Below are positions 1-10,459 of a DNA stretch of 64,000 nucleotides, in pieces (position 1 is the first letter of the stretch; each line of letters starts with the position of its first letter). The translations under genes and the position numbers were made by a program. The notes beneath the pieces are model-generated. The model made no database searches and was not told the DNA's origin. It saw only the letters and a program-made list of their open reading frames with translations. Source of the DNA: Muraenolepis orangiensis (taxonomy: Eukaryota > Chordata > Actinopteri > Gadiformes > Muraenolepididae); NCBI GenBank assembly GCA_027704905.1, contig CM051006.1, positions 10,783,725 to 10,847,724 of the forward strand, written 5' to 3'.

Positions 1-35
1 GTCCAAGACCAAGACTTGGTCTTGGTCTTGGTCTG
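1..35. repeat. Short palindromic hexamer repeat (CAAGAC/GTCTTG)
   Basis: Two CCAAGA-type hexamers are followed directly by three copies of their reverse complement (TTGGTC), so the tract can fold back on itself. It is cut by the window edge, so its full size is unknown. No gene is seen between here and the LINE fragment that starts near 386; positions 124-215 are only AT-rich AAT-type low complexity. Confidence 0.7.
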
Positions 36-385
36 AAGAATGCAAAGGGCCATTTTCCATTTGATTTAAGCTTCAGTGGTAAGCTGTAATGGAGCACAAC
101 ATATCACATACAAATATATGCATGTCTAAATTAGCATTTCAATAAAATAAATCTTAATAATAATAATAAGAATAATATTATTAATATATAAGAAGAATAA
201 TAAGAATAATTAAGTCATAAATATAAACAACTATAAGCTTTGTATAAATATCAATAATTGTGTTTGTTTTAGTGGCCTTCCATATCACTTTGACTTTCAC
301 TCTTGTGCTTTAAAACACATTTGCTGACCTTCTTCAATCCCCTTCCCCCTTCCCCTTCCTCATGAGATGAGGTGGTCCGGCTGAC

Positions 386-1196
386 ACGATGATGTGAGGA
401 CAACAGCTTCGCACTGAATGTCAGCAAGACCAAGGAGCTCATCGTGGACATCAGGAGCCACTGGGGCACCCACTCCACCATCAGCCTGGATGGGACACCG
501 GTGGAAGTCACAATATCACTACAGATTTCCGATGACCTGGCGTGGACACGCAACACGGAGGTCATGCTGAAGAAGGCACACCAGCGGCTCTATGCTCTGC
601 GGTGCCTCTGAAAATGCGGTATAGGCCAGAGGTGGCTAGTGAACTTCTACCGTGGCACCGTAGAGAGCGTCCTGACGAGTGGCGTCACTGTGTGGTACGG
701 CAACACCACCGCACCGGACAAGAAAGCAGAGGGTCATCATCGGGTGTGCACTTCCATGCATTGAGGAGATCTTTAGGACCAGATGTCGGAAGAAGGCCAT
801 GTCCATCATAAAGGACTGCAACCACCCTGGGCACCATCTCTTCTCCCCCCTACCGTCTGGTCGCCGGTTGCGCAGCATCCGTACAAGTACTGCCAGGTTT
901 AAGGATAGTTGTTATCCACAGGCAGTGACCTACTGAACTGCTAGGAGGGCTGCCACTTTCACTTTCATAACAGAGTCATTACCATTACACTGTATTCACG
1001 ATGCTGCTGCACTACACACTTTAAATGTTTTTGAAACATTTTCGTAAAAAAAACTTTAAAAACATATCACATACATATCACGTACCTATCATTTAAGTCA
1101 CTTTGCTTTTTTAAATGTTTTATTTGATTGTATATATCAATTTTATGTTCATGGTGTTGTTTATAATATAAAAATCTTGTATCTTGTATCTTGTCC
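386..1196 (+). mobile_element. LINE 3' fragment, L2/Rex1 type
   Basis: This is the 3' end of a 5'-truncated non-LTR retrotransposon. Reading across frames gives the tail of reverse transcriptase: an ALNVSKTKELIVD segment, then KKAHQRLYALR, then NFYRGTVESVLTSGVTVWYG, and finally a SPLPSGRRLRSIR block typical of the C-terminus of Jockey-superfamily (L2/CR1/Rex1) LINEs. A stop after LRCL and frame changes near 610 and 725 break it. A 3' UTR of about 260 bases follows and ends in short TTGTATC-like tandem units at 1170-1196, the usual kind of LINE tail. The endonuclease and the catalytic FADD/YADD motif are missing, so the copy is dead. The related fragments at 5514 and 9471 carry a different (CTTGA)n tail. 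Confidence 0.8.
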
Positions 1197-1199
1197 AGG

Positions 1200-2076
1200 A
1201 CACCAGTCTTGACCGATAATGCCAGCTGTACCCTGTGTGGATCATGGTCAAGTCATACACATACATACATACATCCCCACAGTGTTGTTAAACTATTTAT
1301 ACGTCCGATTGCTTGATGATGCTCTCGAGGAGACAAGCAATGGTGGGATCAAAAGGAGCAGTGAGTAGAAATGAGACACTTAAGTTATTAAAGGAAATCT
1401 GGGCTCAGTCCACAGATGTCAGACTTGCTTTATGTCTAATGCCATCCAAGTCCAATCATCTCCAAAGCACATCCTGTGTAAGACACTCTGACTCCCCTTC
1501 TGACTACCGCTACACTGTTTTGTGTAGCGCTACACTGTTTTGCAAGTCGCTTTGGTGGCTGTTCTAAGTTCCGCTGCTCTAGCTCCCTACTACGCATTGG
1601 GACAACGGGTAGAACGGCCATCGAGGAGAACATCTGGAGAACTGGGAAGTGACTGGGGGGGCGGAGGCAGTCTCTGTCGGAGAGACTAACGGAGCACGCT
1701 GTGCCGGTTTGAGGGAAGATGGGGATAACAACACGTACACCGCAGCCATGCAGAGCTGCAGTGTGCTCGGCAAACAACCCTGCATGCACTGCGACGGTGG
1801 CATTTAAATGCTAATGCTGTTTAGATTGAACGCTCGGTTGGTATTGAGGCACCTAATGTGTACTGATAACAACGTTTCCCCAAACAATTGTAGCCCCCAC
1901 TCCCACCGCCGTCCCCACCAGTCGGTTGACTCAAGGCAGGGCTGGATTCAGCATTTTTTTGCACCACCCAAACATTTGACATTGCCTCTAAAGGCCTCCC
2001 CACCAAGGTCATCCTCCTCTGTCCAACTGGGATCTCACGCTGCCAGCTGTAACCTCACATCTCTGTGCTTACTCAT
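1200..2076. other. Unassigned stretch
   Basis: I see no recognisable gene or repeat family here. The reading frames over 1313-1803 and 1808-2080 lie on both strands, have no recognisable motif and no good coding signature. A short direct repeat (TGTGTAGCGCTACACTGTTTT-like) occurs near 1512-1540. Confidence 0.4.
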
Positions 2077-2077
2077 T

Positions 2078-2309
2078 TGATTAGATTAGATTAGATTAGA
2101 TTCGATTCAAAACTATGTCATTGCACAGCACAAGTACAGTGCAGCAAAAATAATTTGGCATCTAACCAGAGAGCAAATGTTGCAGAAAAGTGCATGGTAA
2201 TAAATAATGTACAGAGGTCAAATATTATGTAAAAACAGTCTACTAAAAAACTACTACTAACAGGTATAAAATAACTCATAGTGTAGGCATGAGATATGTG
2301 CAGAATTAT

Positions 2310-2352
<43 letters not shown>

Positions 2353-2420
2353 AAGGTAAGTATACAAGTATAAACAGGTAGTGAGCAGGGGTTAAGCGGT
2401 TATATATGCAGAGTGGAAGC
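2078..2420 (-). mobile_element. LINE 3' UTR copy with (GATTA)n tail
   Basis: On the minus strand this ends in a (TAATC)n tail, seen as GATTA repeats at 2078-2102. The sequence that follows (TCATTGCACAGCACAAGTAC, then a GCATCTAACCAGAG motif) matches the 3' UTR of the long minus-strand LINE at 14739-18008 almost base for base. It is therefore a 5'-truncated copy of the same family and contains no coding sequence. An internal TA array at 2313-2350 replaces the short TA tract of the other copy. A third, very short relative lies at 37822-37886. Confidence 0.8.
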
Positions 2421-2429
2421 CTCCCCGGG

Positions 2430-2870
2430 TCTATTGTTCTTCCGCTGTATCTTTATTCTCTTCAAGAACTTGACGCTTTCAGAGATGCTCTCGTGATAAC
2501 CCGTCTGTTGTAAAAAGGTGTAAAAATCCCTAATGTCCGGAGCCTAGCCTCAGGAGTCCTTGAGCGTCCTTGAGCATGACATAAAAAGGTGTTAGCTCAC
2601 TACCTCTTGCCGGATGTTCATTCTGGAGTCGCCGTCCGTGTGTGCGTGTTTGTGTTCCGAGAAGGTCCAGAAGGTCAAGAGCTTCTGGTAGAGGGACTGG
2701 AGCTTCTAGGGCACTGAACTGCCACACCCCCAGCACGAGACCACCACACCGTGGTCAAAACGGCTCCCATCTCGAGATTCACAGTCTGCATGGTAGGGTA
2801 AATCAGTGGCATTCAGAATCTCCCCTCCTCCCCCAATGCCACGGTGTCTATCAGAGTTCATGCAGTGTTT
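2430..2870. other. Unassigned stretch before a GT array
   Basis: Nothing recognisable was found. The frames on both strands (2530-2872) carry no familiar domain. Confidence 0.4.

Positions 2871-2871
<1 letters not shown>

Positions 2872-2928
<57 letters not shown>
2872..2928. repeat. (GT)n microsatellite
   Basis: An uninterrupted GT dinucleotide array of about 28 units. The CVCVCV or HTHTHT frames across it are artefacts. Confidence 0.98.
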
Positions 2929-2931
<3 letters not shown>

Positions 2932-3339
2932 GTGTATGTTCCTGATTTGATGTGCACTCTGTCCGGTCTGTCCGGCACTTTCTGTACTTTTTTGGAGCTA
3001 CTCAAATTTTAAATTGGTTATGCTTTGATTTGTTCTCAGCTTCAAGTCGCTTCGGATAGCTAGCGTGTCCTCTACTAAATGACGACATGTAAATAAAGAT
3101 AGGTCTCTTACTGGTAGGCGGTCTGGTAGTCGACACAACTGCTCCCTCGCCATTTGTTATCATGGCAAATACTCTTCATCATCATCATCATCATCATTAA
3201 ACTTGTTTGTGTCGTAGAGCGTTAGTCGCGGTAGCATGCAGGTTTGAAATGCTTTTCCCAGTCGGGAATTGTTTCTCCACTCACCAGGAGAAAATAATAA
3301 TAATGCCACTGTAATTAAACAGCCCCGATGTTCACGCTT

Positions 3340-3534
<195 letters not shown>

Positions 3535-3741
3535 GTCACTGACTCAATCACTCACTCACATGCACATACTCTCACTCACACACACACACACACCATAGAG
3601 GAGTGTGTGCGGTGAACGCTGGCAGTAGTGCACAAGGACACATAAAGCCTTTGAGCCGTGGAGTCCAACCCAAGCCTAAATGAAATGTGTGCACTTGGTT
3701 AGACAACCTGCTGCAAAGTGCATTGTAATTATATCGTGTGT

Positions 3742-3760
3742 GTGATTAATATAGCATCAC

Positions 3761-3805
<45 letters not shown>

Positions 3806-3869
3806 TTAATATAGCATCACGCAGTGTGTGTGTGTGTGTGTGTGTGCGTGTGTGTGTGTGTGTGTGTGT
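3742..3869. repeat. 60-bp tandem duplication with (GT)n
   Basis: The unit GTGATTAATATAGCATCACG plus CAG, followed by a GT array, occurs at 3742 and again at 3802, exactly 60 bases apart. The second array carries a single GC interruption. This is slippage at a compound repeat. Confidence 0.9.
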
Positions 3870-3999
3870 TTTTTGGTCCAAAGCCACACAATGAGGTTAT
3901 TCTCAAACACAAAGCCACAGTAAGCACTCTTCCTCCTAATGGCAATGACAATTATTGTGGTGTGTGATGCAGTACTTCAAAACAGAATGTGTGTGTCCG

Positions 4000-4150
4000 T
4001 GTACAATGGAATGCTTACTCCCCATTACCTCTCCACTATGAATTTCCTACAATTTAACACTATTTGCTATACTTTGTACTAGACTTATACTATACAACAG
4101 TATACTATAACAATACTGTACACAATACAAATAAAATAACGGATGATATA
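4000..4150 (-). mobile_element. LINE 3' UTR fragment, TATAG-rich family
   Basis: The minus strand reads through TATAGTATA-rich sequence into GAAATTCATAG, GGGGAGTAAGCATTCCATTG and a TACAC end. This matches the 3' UTR copies at 34440-34690 and 63718-63912 (plus) and 26857-26945 (minus). It is non-coding and is identified only by that shared sequence. Confidence 0.6.
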
Positions 4151-4162
4151 TAGAGATATATA

Positions 4163-4400
4163 TGGAGGCAGTATAGCTCAGGAGGTAGAGCGGTCGACCT
4201 CTCAACCGAAAGGTCGCTGGTTCGATCCCCCGGCTCGTCCTAGCAAAAACAGTCGAGGTGTCCTTGAGCAAGACACCCTAACTGCTCCTGACGTGCTGGC
4301 TGTCTCCTTGCATGGCTGACTCCGCCGTCGGTGTATGAATGGGTAATGTGAGTACTTTACATGACTTGTAAAGCGCTTTGGATAAAATGTGTTGAATTGT
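4163..4400 (+). mobile_element. tRNA-derived SINE with L2-like tail
   Basis: The first 75 bases resemble a tRNA: an A-box-like TAGCTCAGGAGG near 4173 and a B box GGTTCGATCCC near 4219 that fits the consensus GGTTCRANNCC. No CCA-ready acceptor pairing or clean cloverleaf follows, so I read it as a SINE head and not a tRNA gene. The 3' part contains a CCTTGAGCAAGACACC block shared with other SINEs in this window and ends in TGTAAAGCGCTTTGGATAAA, which resembles the L2 tails at 7607 and 49255. Such shared tails are how SINEs borrow LINE machinery. Confidence 0.75.
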
Positions 4401-4793
4401 GCGAAAAGCATTTTAAAGTGCCAGTAGTGCAGTTATATTACTGGGTTTATGCCCAGGGCTAGCGTTCGGAATCCCTTGTTAGTTCAAATGTCTCTAAAAC
4501 GCTTGGATACGTTGTATAAGTTATGGGTAAGTTTTGTATAAGTTAAGAGCACCCTGTAGTACGCTGGTGTACGTCGTACAGCAGTCGTAAGCCTTATGCT
4601 GGAATACGCGGGCCATAAGGTTTAGGTAAGATATGCGATCGATGACACACGTTCACACACATTACTTGTAAGTTACTCATAAGTCGAAATATGTTGAGAT
4701 AATGTCTAGCGTACCCAAAACATATTTCTAACATATGAGTAACGTGCTTTGAACGTATGTGTAACTTATCTCCAACGCATATTGGTGGATGTA

Positions 4794-5263
4794 TGTCACG
4801 ATCCAACCCAGCTCTTCACGCTCCTAGGCCTGGATCTCCGCTGGCTTCCTGGATCCGCGATGTCACGACTCCGTTCCGAAATGCCACTCTGTGTTTTCCC
4901 TGTCAGCCGTTTCCTACTGAACTGTTGTCAATCGCACCTCATTACCAAGCTGTATTTAAGCCGTGTCTGTTGTCTAACTCATTGCTGGATTATCACCCTG
5001 ATTTTCGGAAAGCAAGTTCATTGTTGTTCTGCCTATTGCCGTGTTTTGACCCTCGCCTGGATAACAACCTTGTTTTTGCCTTGCGTCTTTGGACCTCTGC
5101 CTCAACCCTTGACTACCTGTTACCGACCCCTGCTTGCCTTGACCACATATTGGATTTGCCCTGTCTGTACCTCTGCCTATGATCACGCTATCGGCGTGCG
5201 CGCCTGTTCCATCTGACGTCTGTTCTCTCTGCTTTTGGGTCCCACCTACACCCGGCCGTGACA
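4794..5263 (+). mobile_element. Solo gypsy-type LTR with 5-bp TSD
   Basis: A 470-bp LTR begins TGTCACG and ends CGTGACA, so the termini are 7-bp inverted repeats. It is flanked by ATGTA at 4789-4793 and 5264-5268. The related sequence at 6895-6910 has a single ATGTA at the same place, which gives the empty site directly. A TATA-like TATTTAAG lies near 4952 and sets the probable orientation. There is no internal region, so this is the product of LTR-LTR recombination. The 155- and 141-residue frames across it are incidental. Confidence 0.92.
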
Positions 5264-5513
5264 ATGTAGACGGATTTGAAGTGTTCCGGACGACCACAGA
5301 ACTTACTGAACGTGTTTCTAACTCACAGCTACCGTATAATAGCGTATTGGCAGTGTTTAGCGAAATGGGTATATAAAAATGGGGTTTGAACTGTCATGTT
5401 CAGATCTTCGCTCTAATCATCTGATCCTCGTATACACATATTAAATGTGCTCCAACCGGTGAAACGGAGAAGACCTGTGCGTAATCAAAAGACAATTTAG
5501 AATTAGAAAAGAT

Positions 5514-5858
5514 TTGGACCCATGGCACACATGGCAATTTGCATATCGTCAAAACAGATCCACGGACGATGCAATTGCCATGGCCCTCCACACTGCCCTT
5601 TCCCACCTGGAGGGAAATAACTGTTATGTGCGAATGCTGTTTGTGGACTACAGCTCAGCGTTCCTGCCAAGCTCGACACCAAGCTTAGAGGTCTAGGCGT
5701 GGTCCCATCCACGTGAAGCTGGATACTGGACCTCCTGTCGGACCGCCGCCAGGTGGTGAGGATGGGCAGCACCACCTCAGAGCCACTGACCCTCAACACG
5801 GGAGCCTGTAAACTGTGAAGTGACAATAAACTTGACTTGACTTGACTTGATTTAATAA
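5514..5858 (+). mobile_element. LINE reverse-transcriptase fragment with (CTTGA)n tail
   Basis: The frame from 5514 reads QFAYRQNRSTDDAIAMALHT and then RMLFVDYSSAF, the palm region just upstream of the catalytic motif in L2/Rex1-type reverse transcriptases. It then jumps through a shifted DLLSDRRQVVRMGS-like piece to a 3' UTR that ends AATAAACTTGACTTGACTTGA. Most of the domain, including the FADD motif, is missing. The same family is seen at 9471-10281. The fragment sits inside the outer transposon, between the two TTGGCAG repeats. Confidence 0.8.
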
Positions 5859-5869
5859 AAAACTGCTGA

Positions 5870-6288
5870 GATACAATTCAATTCAATTCAATACAATACT
5901 CCATGGAACAGGAAGCCCGAGATCTCCCCCCGACAGAGCGGATAACCAGTTAACTGCCTGACAGTAGTTGACCTTCTTCCGCCAGACCGTGCTTTGCGAT
6001 CGTTATCTATCTGGCTCTCAATGTCTGTGTGGCAGGGCGACCTCCCCCATCAATGATCCACTTCTGCGCCTGGTCATCCGCGATGGCTTCTTCCTTCCTC
6101 CGGCCTCATCCGGCCCTGAGAATCATTCTGTTATCTATTCTCCAATACACTCCTCCGCGGCCTCCAACTGCACTTTCTTATCTACGTAGAAAATACACAC
6201 TTAACACACTTAACACATGAATACACACTTCTAAATTTACCCAAAATATATGTATTGTTTATATGAAATACACATGCATTTTCTTGAT
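5870..6288. other. Outer-transposon interior, unassigned
   Basis: This part of the outer transposon is missing from the inner copy. A (CAATT)n tract lies at 5876-5895. The rest has broken frames on both strands, and I could not recognise a transposase in it. Confidence 0.4.
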
Positions 6289-6405
6289 TTACACCACAAA
6301 TCCTGCATCCTCTCCATCAGAGGGTGAGCGTGAGGGTGAGCGTTCATGTCCACGCCCACGGCAAGGAGACTTCTTGGCAGCGTTCTTCCAAGTTTTCTTC
6401 GGCAT
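6289..6405 (-). CDS. Small basic ORF of the outer transposon (possible first exon)
   Basis: A 38-codon frame starts MPKKTWKNAAKKSP and continues RGRGHERSPSRSPSDGE before a stop at 6289. It is rich in Lys/Arg and Ser-Pro, like a nuclear-localisation or DNA-binding N-terminus. The same start codon and first residues (MPKKTLKNAAN) survive in the inner copy near 7009, where the reading frame is then cut by the internal deletion. A GT at the end of the frame could be a splice donor, so this may be the first exon of the lost transposon gene. I do not recognise the product. Confidence is low because of its length. Confidence 0.35.
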   Translation of the reverse strand: MPKKTWKNAAKKSPCRGRGHERSPSRSPSDGEDAGFVV

Positions 6406-6554
6406 GACAGTGATATTGATATGGTGATGTTGAAACTGCGACGGTGAGGTTTATACTACGATGTCTAGTGCTGTTATGATTTGAATTGTCGATGCGCTAT
6501 GCATAAGTTAGACTATCGTTGGCCATAAGTTGTGAACGCCAGCAACACGCTTAA

Positions 6555-7360
6555 GGTGCTGTCACACTTTGACAATTTAGCCAGCGTATGCCCGATGTAT
6601 CAACATTTATCTAAAACACTGGCATACGTTGCACGCTGAAGCACGCTGATATACGTCGTAGTACGGCGAGTACGGCGAGAAATTTGGAGCATGCACAAAA
6701 TGTCTCATATGCTGGAATACGCCGGCCATAAGTTGTAGGTAAGTTATGCGATCGTTGACACACGTTCACACATGTTACTTGTATGTTACTCATGAGTCAA
6801 AATACGTCGAGATAATGTCTAACATACCCAAAACTTATTTCTAACCTATGAGTAACGTGCTTTGAACGTATGTGTAACTTATCTCCAACGCATATTGACA
6901 TATGTAGACTTATTTGACGTGTTCCGGACGACCACAGAACTTACTGAACGTGTTTCTAACAGCTACCATATAATGGCGTATTGGCAGCGTTCTTCAAAGT
7001 TTTCTTCGGCATATTGATTCGGTGATGTTGATAGATACTGCGACGGTGCGACGTGATGTTGATACTGCGATGTCTAGTGCGGTTATGATTTGAATCATCG
7101 AGGGCCAGCCTTTTTATCGGCTACGACACGTGATCTTTGGTGATACGCTTGGACATAAGTTGTGAACGCTGGCAACACGCTCAGCATTCGTTGGTATAAG
7201 TTATCGAACGTTCTATATAAGTTACTGATTACGTTATGTATAGGTTATGCATATAAAAAAGAAAAAAGAAAACATTGATAGTTCAGCGTATGCCAGCGTT
7301 TTAGAGACATTTTGATACGTCGGGCATAGGCTGGCTAAATCGTCAAGGTGGGACAGCGCC
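6555..7360. mobile_element. Inner 806-bp non-autonomous DNA transposon (MITE-like)
   Basis: The element starts GGTGCTGTC and ends GACAGCGCC, with TTAA on both sides (6551-6554 and 7361-7364). The terminal inverted repeats run for about 77 bases (6555-6631 against the reverse complement of 7284-7360) with roughly 11 mismatches. The empty target can be read from the element's own interior: the host sequence around the TTAA (CAACACGC, then GCATTTGTTGGTATAAG) matches 7168-7200. There is no coding capacity beyond a broken start of the small basic ORF. A Kolobok- or piggyBac-type element would give this TTAA signature; I could not decide between them. Confidence 0.85.
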
Positions 7361-7386
7361 TTAAGCATTTGTTGGTATAAGTTATC

Positions 7387-7661
7387 TATAGAGTAAAGTA
7401 GAGGCAGTAGATAGATATTGTTCTAAATATTGTTATATATTGTTTGCCAACTTATTGTACTTTTCCCTTAATGTACTTTTACCTGAACGTATTGTACTTC
7501 GACCTGAGCACTGGTTAAGTTCTTGGAGACTTGTTAGAAATGTAATGCACTTTTGACTTCTGGTGACGAGTAGCTCTCTTGCCTTCCTTTGTTTAAAAAC
7601 ACTGTTGTAAGTCGCTTTAGATAAAAGCGTCTTCTAAATGGCTGTATTGTAATGTAATGTA
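7387..7661 (+). mobile_element. L2 LINE tail with 10-bp TSD
   Basis: A 275-bp 5'-truncated insertion ends in TAAGTCGCTTTAGATAAAAG, a CTTCTAAATG segment and (AATGT)n. It is flanked by ATAAGTTATC at 7377-7386 and 7662-7671. The uninterrupted version of the host sequence is present at 7198-7215. The body matches the minus-strand tails at 18916-19075 and 26985-27060 (ACTGGTTAAGTTCTTGGAGA, then TTTTGACTT). Confidence 0.9.
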
Positions 7662-7809
7662 ATAAGTTATCGAAACGTTCTATATAAGTTACTAATACAT
7701 TATGTATACGTTATGTATTAAAAACTATTTAAAAAACATTGCTAGTTCAGCGTATGCTAGCGTTTTACAGACATTTTGATACATTGGCATACACTGGCTA
7801 AATCGTCAA

Positions 7810-8176
7810 GACAAGACACCCAGCCGTCTCCAGCGCTTACCGTGGATCCAGGGAGGTATCTAGAGCTGTGGGTCCCACGGTAATTGAGGCCACGGCACAA
7901 AGCTTTCACACTCCAACATTCCTGAAAACAGAACAACTGGTAAACAATTTCTAACGTTTCCGATGGATGAGCAGACGAAGGGGATACAACCGAAATAACA
8001 CGTGGGGTCACGCGGTAGCATCCGAGTTGTCGTGGAAATGTATAGAAACAAATAGAAAAAAACATTCACCAGAAAACAGACAATAAATCTGCAGGATGGT
8101 CTCCTCAACTCAACTCCCACATGTAATTAGTTTCTGTGCAGATGCAGCCAATATTTCAGAGGTAGATTAGCAATTT
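7810..8176. other. Unassigned stretch
   Basis: The two overlapping minus-strand frames here (7757-8120) show no recognisable domain, and I found no repeat signature. Confidence 0.4.
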
Positions 8177-9470
8177 CTTTTTTTTTTCTTTTTTTTACAA
8201 CAATACAGAACATAGAACAATGCAATATAAGGAGTTACAAATAAAAGTAAAAGTCTTATTACAAATAAGATAAAGTCTTATGGTCACAATGCGTATGTCT
8301 CCTTTCCATGTAGTCAAGACACAAAGTGTGAATTGGGCAGGAGGTCAGAGGACCATAAGGGTTCCCATGTCTTCTGGAATACAGTCTAAGTATTTGGATC
8401 AGAATATTTTTGAACAGATTAAATGTTGGAGGTCTTGGTTGGTTCCAGTTAAGCAGAATGCATTTCTTTGCTATATATGATCTAATTCCAAGCCTCTTAA
8501 CAGATAAGGGGTCTAGTGTCCTGTCCAGATCTGTACCAAAGAGGTATGGTATGGGTGCAATTTGCAGCTGCGTTTGCAATGCCTTGGTTATCAGGTCATT
8601 CATTTTTTACATTCCCAAAAGACATGGATAATTAAACCAGTACATATATTACAACGATGACATCTGGAGGATGAGTTAGGATACATTTTACTTAAACGAA
8701 GTGGGGTGAGGTACGACCTGTGCATAAATGTGTAATTCTGTTAAATTATTTTACAATTGAACACAAGACAACAAGACAATGAAGTGAAGACGTTCTGACA
8801 CATAGTGAACCACTGGTCATCACTTAGATCACGTCTCAGATCTTTTTGCCAGACTCTCTTAAATGCGGCCATAGAACAACTATGATGGTCTAATAGGACC
8901 ATGTAAATCAAAGACATTTTTCCTTTCAGTGAAATAGAGTTTTTCAGAATTTCCCCCATGCTTAAAAACCCCAAGGATAACTATCCTGTCCTTACCAGAG
9001 TGGTAATCAAATTGGAATTTGTAGGTATTTGTAGAAATCCTGTTTTGGAATTCCAAACTCTTACCTTAAATCTGAAAAAGATTTCAGAGTGCCTTTATTA
9101 AAAATATCTTGTAAGTTGTGTATACCACAATCCTTCCACCCCCCAAACAGTGGCTTTCCAATTGAGACTGGCACATCTGGATTTGAGGACAGAGGAGCAA
9201 GCATAGAGATTTTGGCAATAGACCCACAATATTTCTTCACATTTATTAATGTTATTAATAAATGGTAGAGAGGGGTAGGAAAGCAAAGTTCTTCTTCAAT
9301 ATCTGTCCAATCAGCAGTGATGCAAATCACTATACACAATACCCAATCAATTAGACCCTTTGTCTGGGCAGCCCAGTAGTACAGCTGAAAGTCTGGAAGT
9401 CCCAATCCACCCTCTTTTGGTTTAGTAAACGTTTTAATAGCTATTCTTGGTGAGGACTTCCTCCAAATCC
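8177..9470 (-). mobile_element. L1-type LINE 3' fragment with poly(A)
   Basis: On the minus strand the sequence begins in the C-terminal half of an L1 ORF2 (9486 down): FTKPKEGGLGLPDFQLYYWA is the hallmark of this region. It continues in shifted frames through AAFKRVWQKDLRRDLSDDQW (about 8880) and LTPLRLSKMYPNSSSRCHRC (about 8680) to PPTFNLFKNILIQILRL (about 8430). It ends in an A-rich tail, seen as T-runs at 8177-8197. Endonuclease and reverse transcriptase are absent, so it is a 5'-truncated dead copy. Its left end in coding sense abuts an opposite-strand LINE at about 9470 without a spacer. Confidence 0.85.
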
Positions 9471-10281
9471 TCCTCCGGACCGCCACCAGGTGGTGAGGAT
9501 GGGCAGCACCACCTCAGAGCCACTGACCCTCAACACGGGAGCCCCCCAGGGATGCGTGCTGAGCCCTCTCCTCTACTCCCTCTACACACACGACTGCATG
9601 GCTATACACAGCTCCAACGTCATCATCAAGTTTGCTGACGACACGACAGTGATGGGCCTGAGGAGGTTGGATCGCTGGAGCAGTGGTGCGAGGAGAACAG
9701 CCTCGCCCTCAACGTCAAGAAGACCAAGGAGCTGATCGTGGACTACAGGAAGCAGAGAGGAGAGCACGGCCCTCACTCGCACTCCACACTCGAGCGCAGA
9801 GCGCTTCAAAGGATGTGCAGACGGCCCAGTATATCATTGGAGGTGAGCTCCCCTCCCTCCTGCGGTGCGTGGCCAAGGCCAAACGCATCCTAAAAGACAT
9901 TGCCCACCCCAGCCAGGAACTGTACTCACTTTTACCGTCAGGCAGGCGATACCGCAGTATCAAGTGCCGTACAAATAGACTCCAAGATAGCTTCCACAGT
10001 CAGGCCATCAGGCTGCTGAACAAGGGCGTATAGCATATAACAATGTATATTTTATTACATTGATTTATATATACATATTGCTCTTTTTCTGTGCCGATAT
10101 ATTGCATTTTAGAAATGCATTTTATTTTTATTTTTTAACTTTATTCTATTCTATTTTTATTCAATTTTTAATCTATTTTTAATCTTATTTTTATATCTGC
10201 TGTCTGTCGTCGAGTATTGCACATAAGATTTTCACACCACTGCTTTATACTTAACTTATAAACTTGACTTGACTTGACTTG
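9471..10281 (+). mobile_element. LINE fragment, L2/Rex1 type, FADD present
   Basis: It opens inside reverse transcriptase: MGSTTSEPLTLNTGAPQGCV, then LSPLLYSLYTHDCMA and KFADDTTVMGL, where FADD is the catalytic metal-binding motif. A shifted ALNVKKTKELIVDYRK follows, then internal deletions, then the C-terminal SLLPSGRRYRSIK and NRLQDSFHSQAIRLLNKGV with a stop at about 10033. The 3' UTR ends in (CTTGA)n at 10261-10281, the same tail as at 5831. The 5' part and about half of the reverse transcriptase are lost. Confidence 0.85.
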
Positions 10282-10354
10282 AGGTGCTCTCTTTGTCTCT
10301 CTCTCTCTCTTTCACTCTCTGACTCACTCTCTCACTAACATGGAGCTCTCTTTG

Positions 10355-10360
<6 letters not shown>

Positions 10361-10448
<88 letters not shown>
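10361..10448. repeat. (CT)n microsatellite
   Basis: About 44 uninterrupted CT units with degenerate CT flanks from 10290. A polypurine/polypyrimidine mirror tract of this size can form triplex DNA. Smaller CTC triplets lie at 10801-10830. Confidence 0.98.
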
Positions 10449-10450
<2 letters not shown>

Positions 10451-10459
10451 TCTCTCCTT

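Larger units (their letters stand above)
4447..7806. mobile_element. Outer copy of a TTAA-type DNA transposon, heavily nested
   Basis: This is a degraded, longer member of the family whose compact copy lies inside it at 6555-7360. Its parts align with the inner copy: 4595-4788 and 5269-5353 match 6702-6987, 6374-6550 matches 6981-7177, and 7365-7806 matches 7178-7345. The interior carries many short ATAAGTTRT-like motifs in both orientations, as expected of subterminal transposase-binding repeats. Insertions within it are a solo LTR (4794-5263), a LINE piece (5514-5858), the inner copy itself and an L2 tail (7387-7661). The outer termini are eroded: the left inverted repeat is only weakly visible at 4447-4530, and the right one stops at TCGTCAAG near 7806. 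TTAA target duplications and GGYGCTGTC ends suggest a Kolobok- or piggyBac-like superfamily, but no transposase was recognised. Confidence 0.7.

Noticed and set aside
4163..4240. tRNA gene
   Set aside because: The A and B boxes are good, but the acceptor stem does not pair and the sequence runs on into a SINE body with an L2-like tail.
4749..5216. 155- and 141-residue plus-strand frames
   Set aside because: They lie wholly within a solo LTR with defined ends and target duplication; no domain is present.
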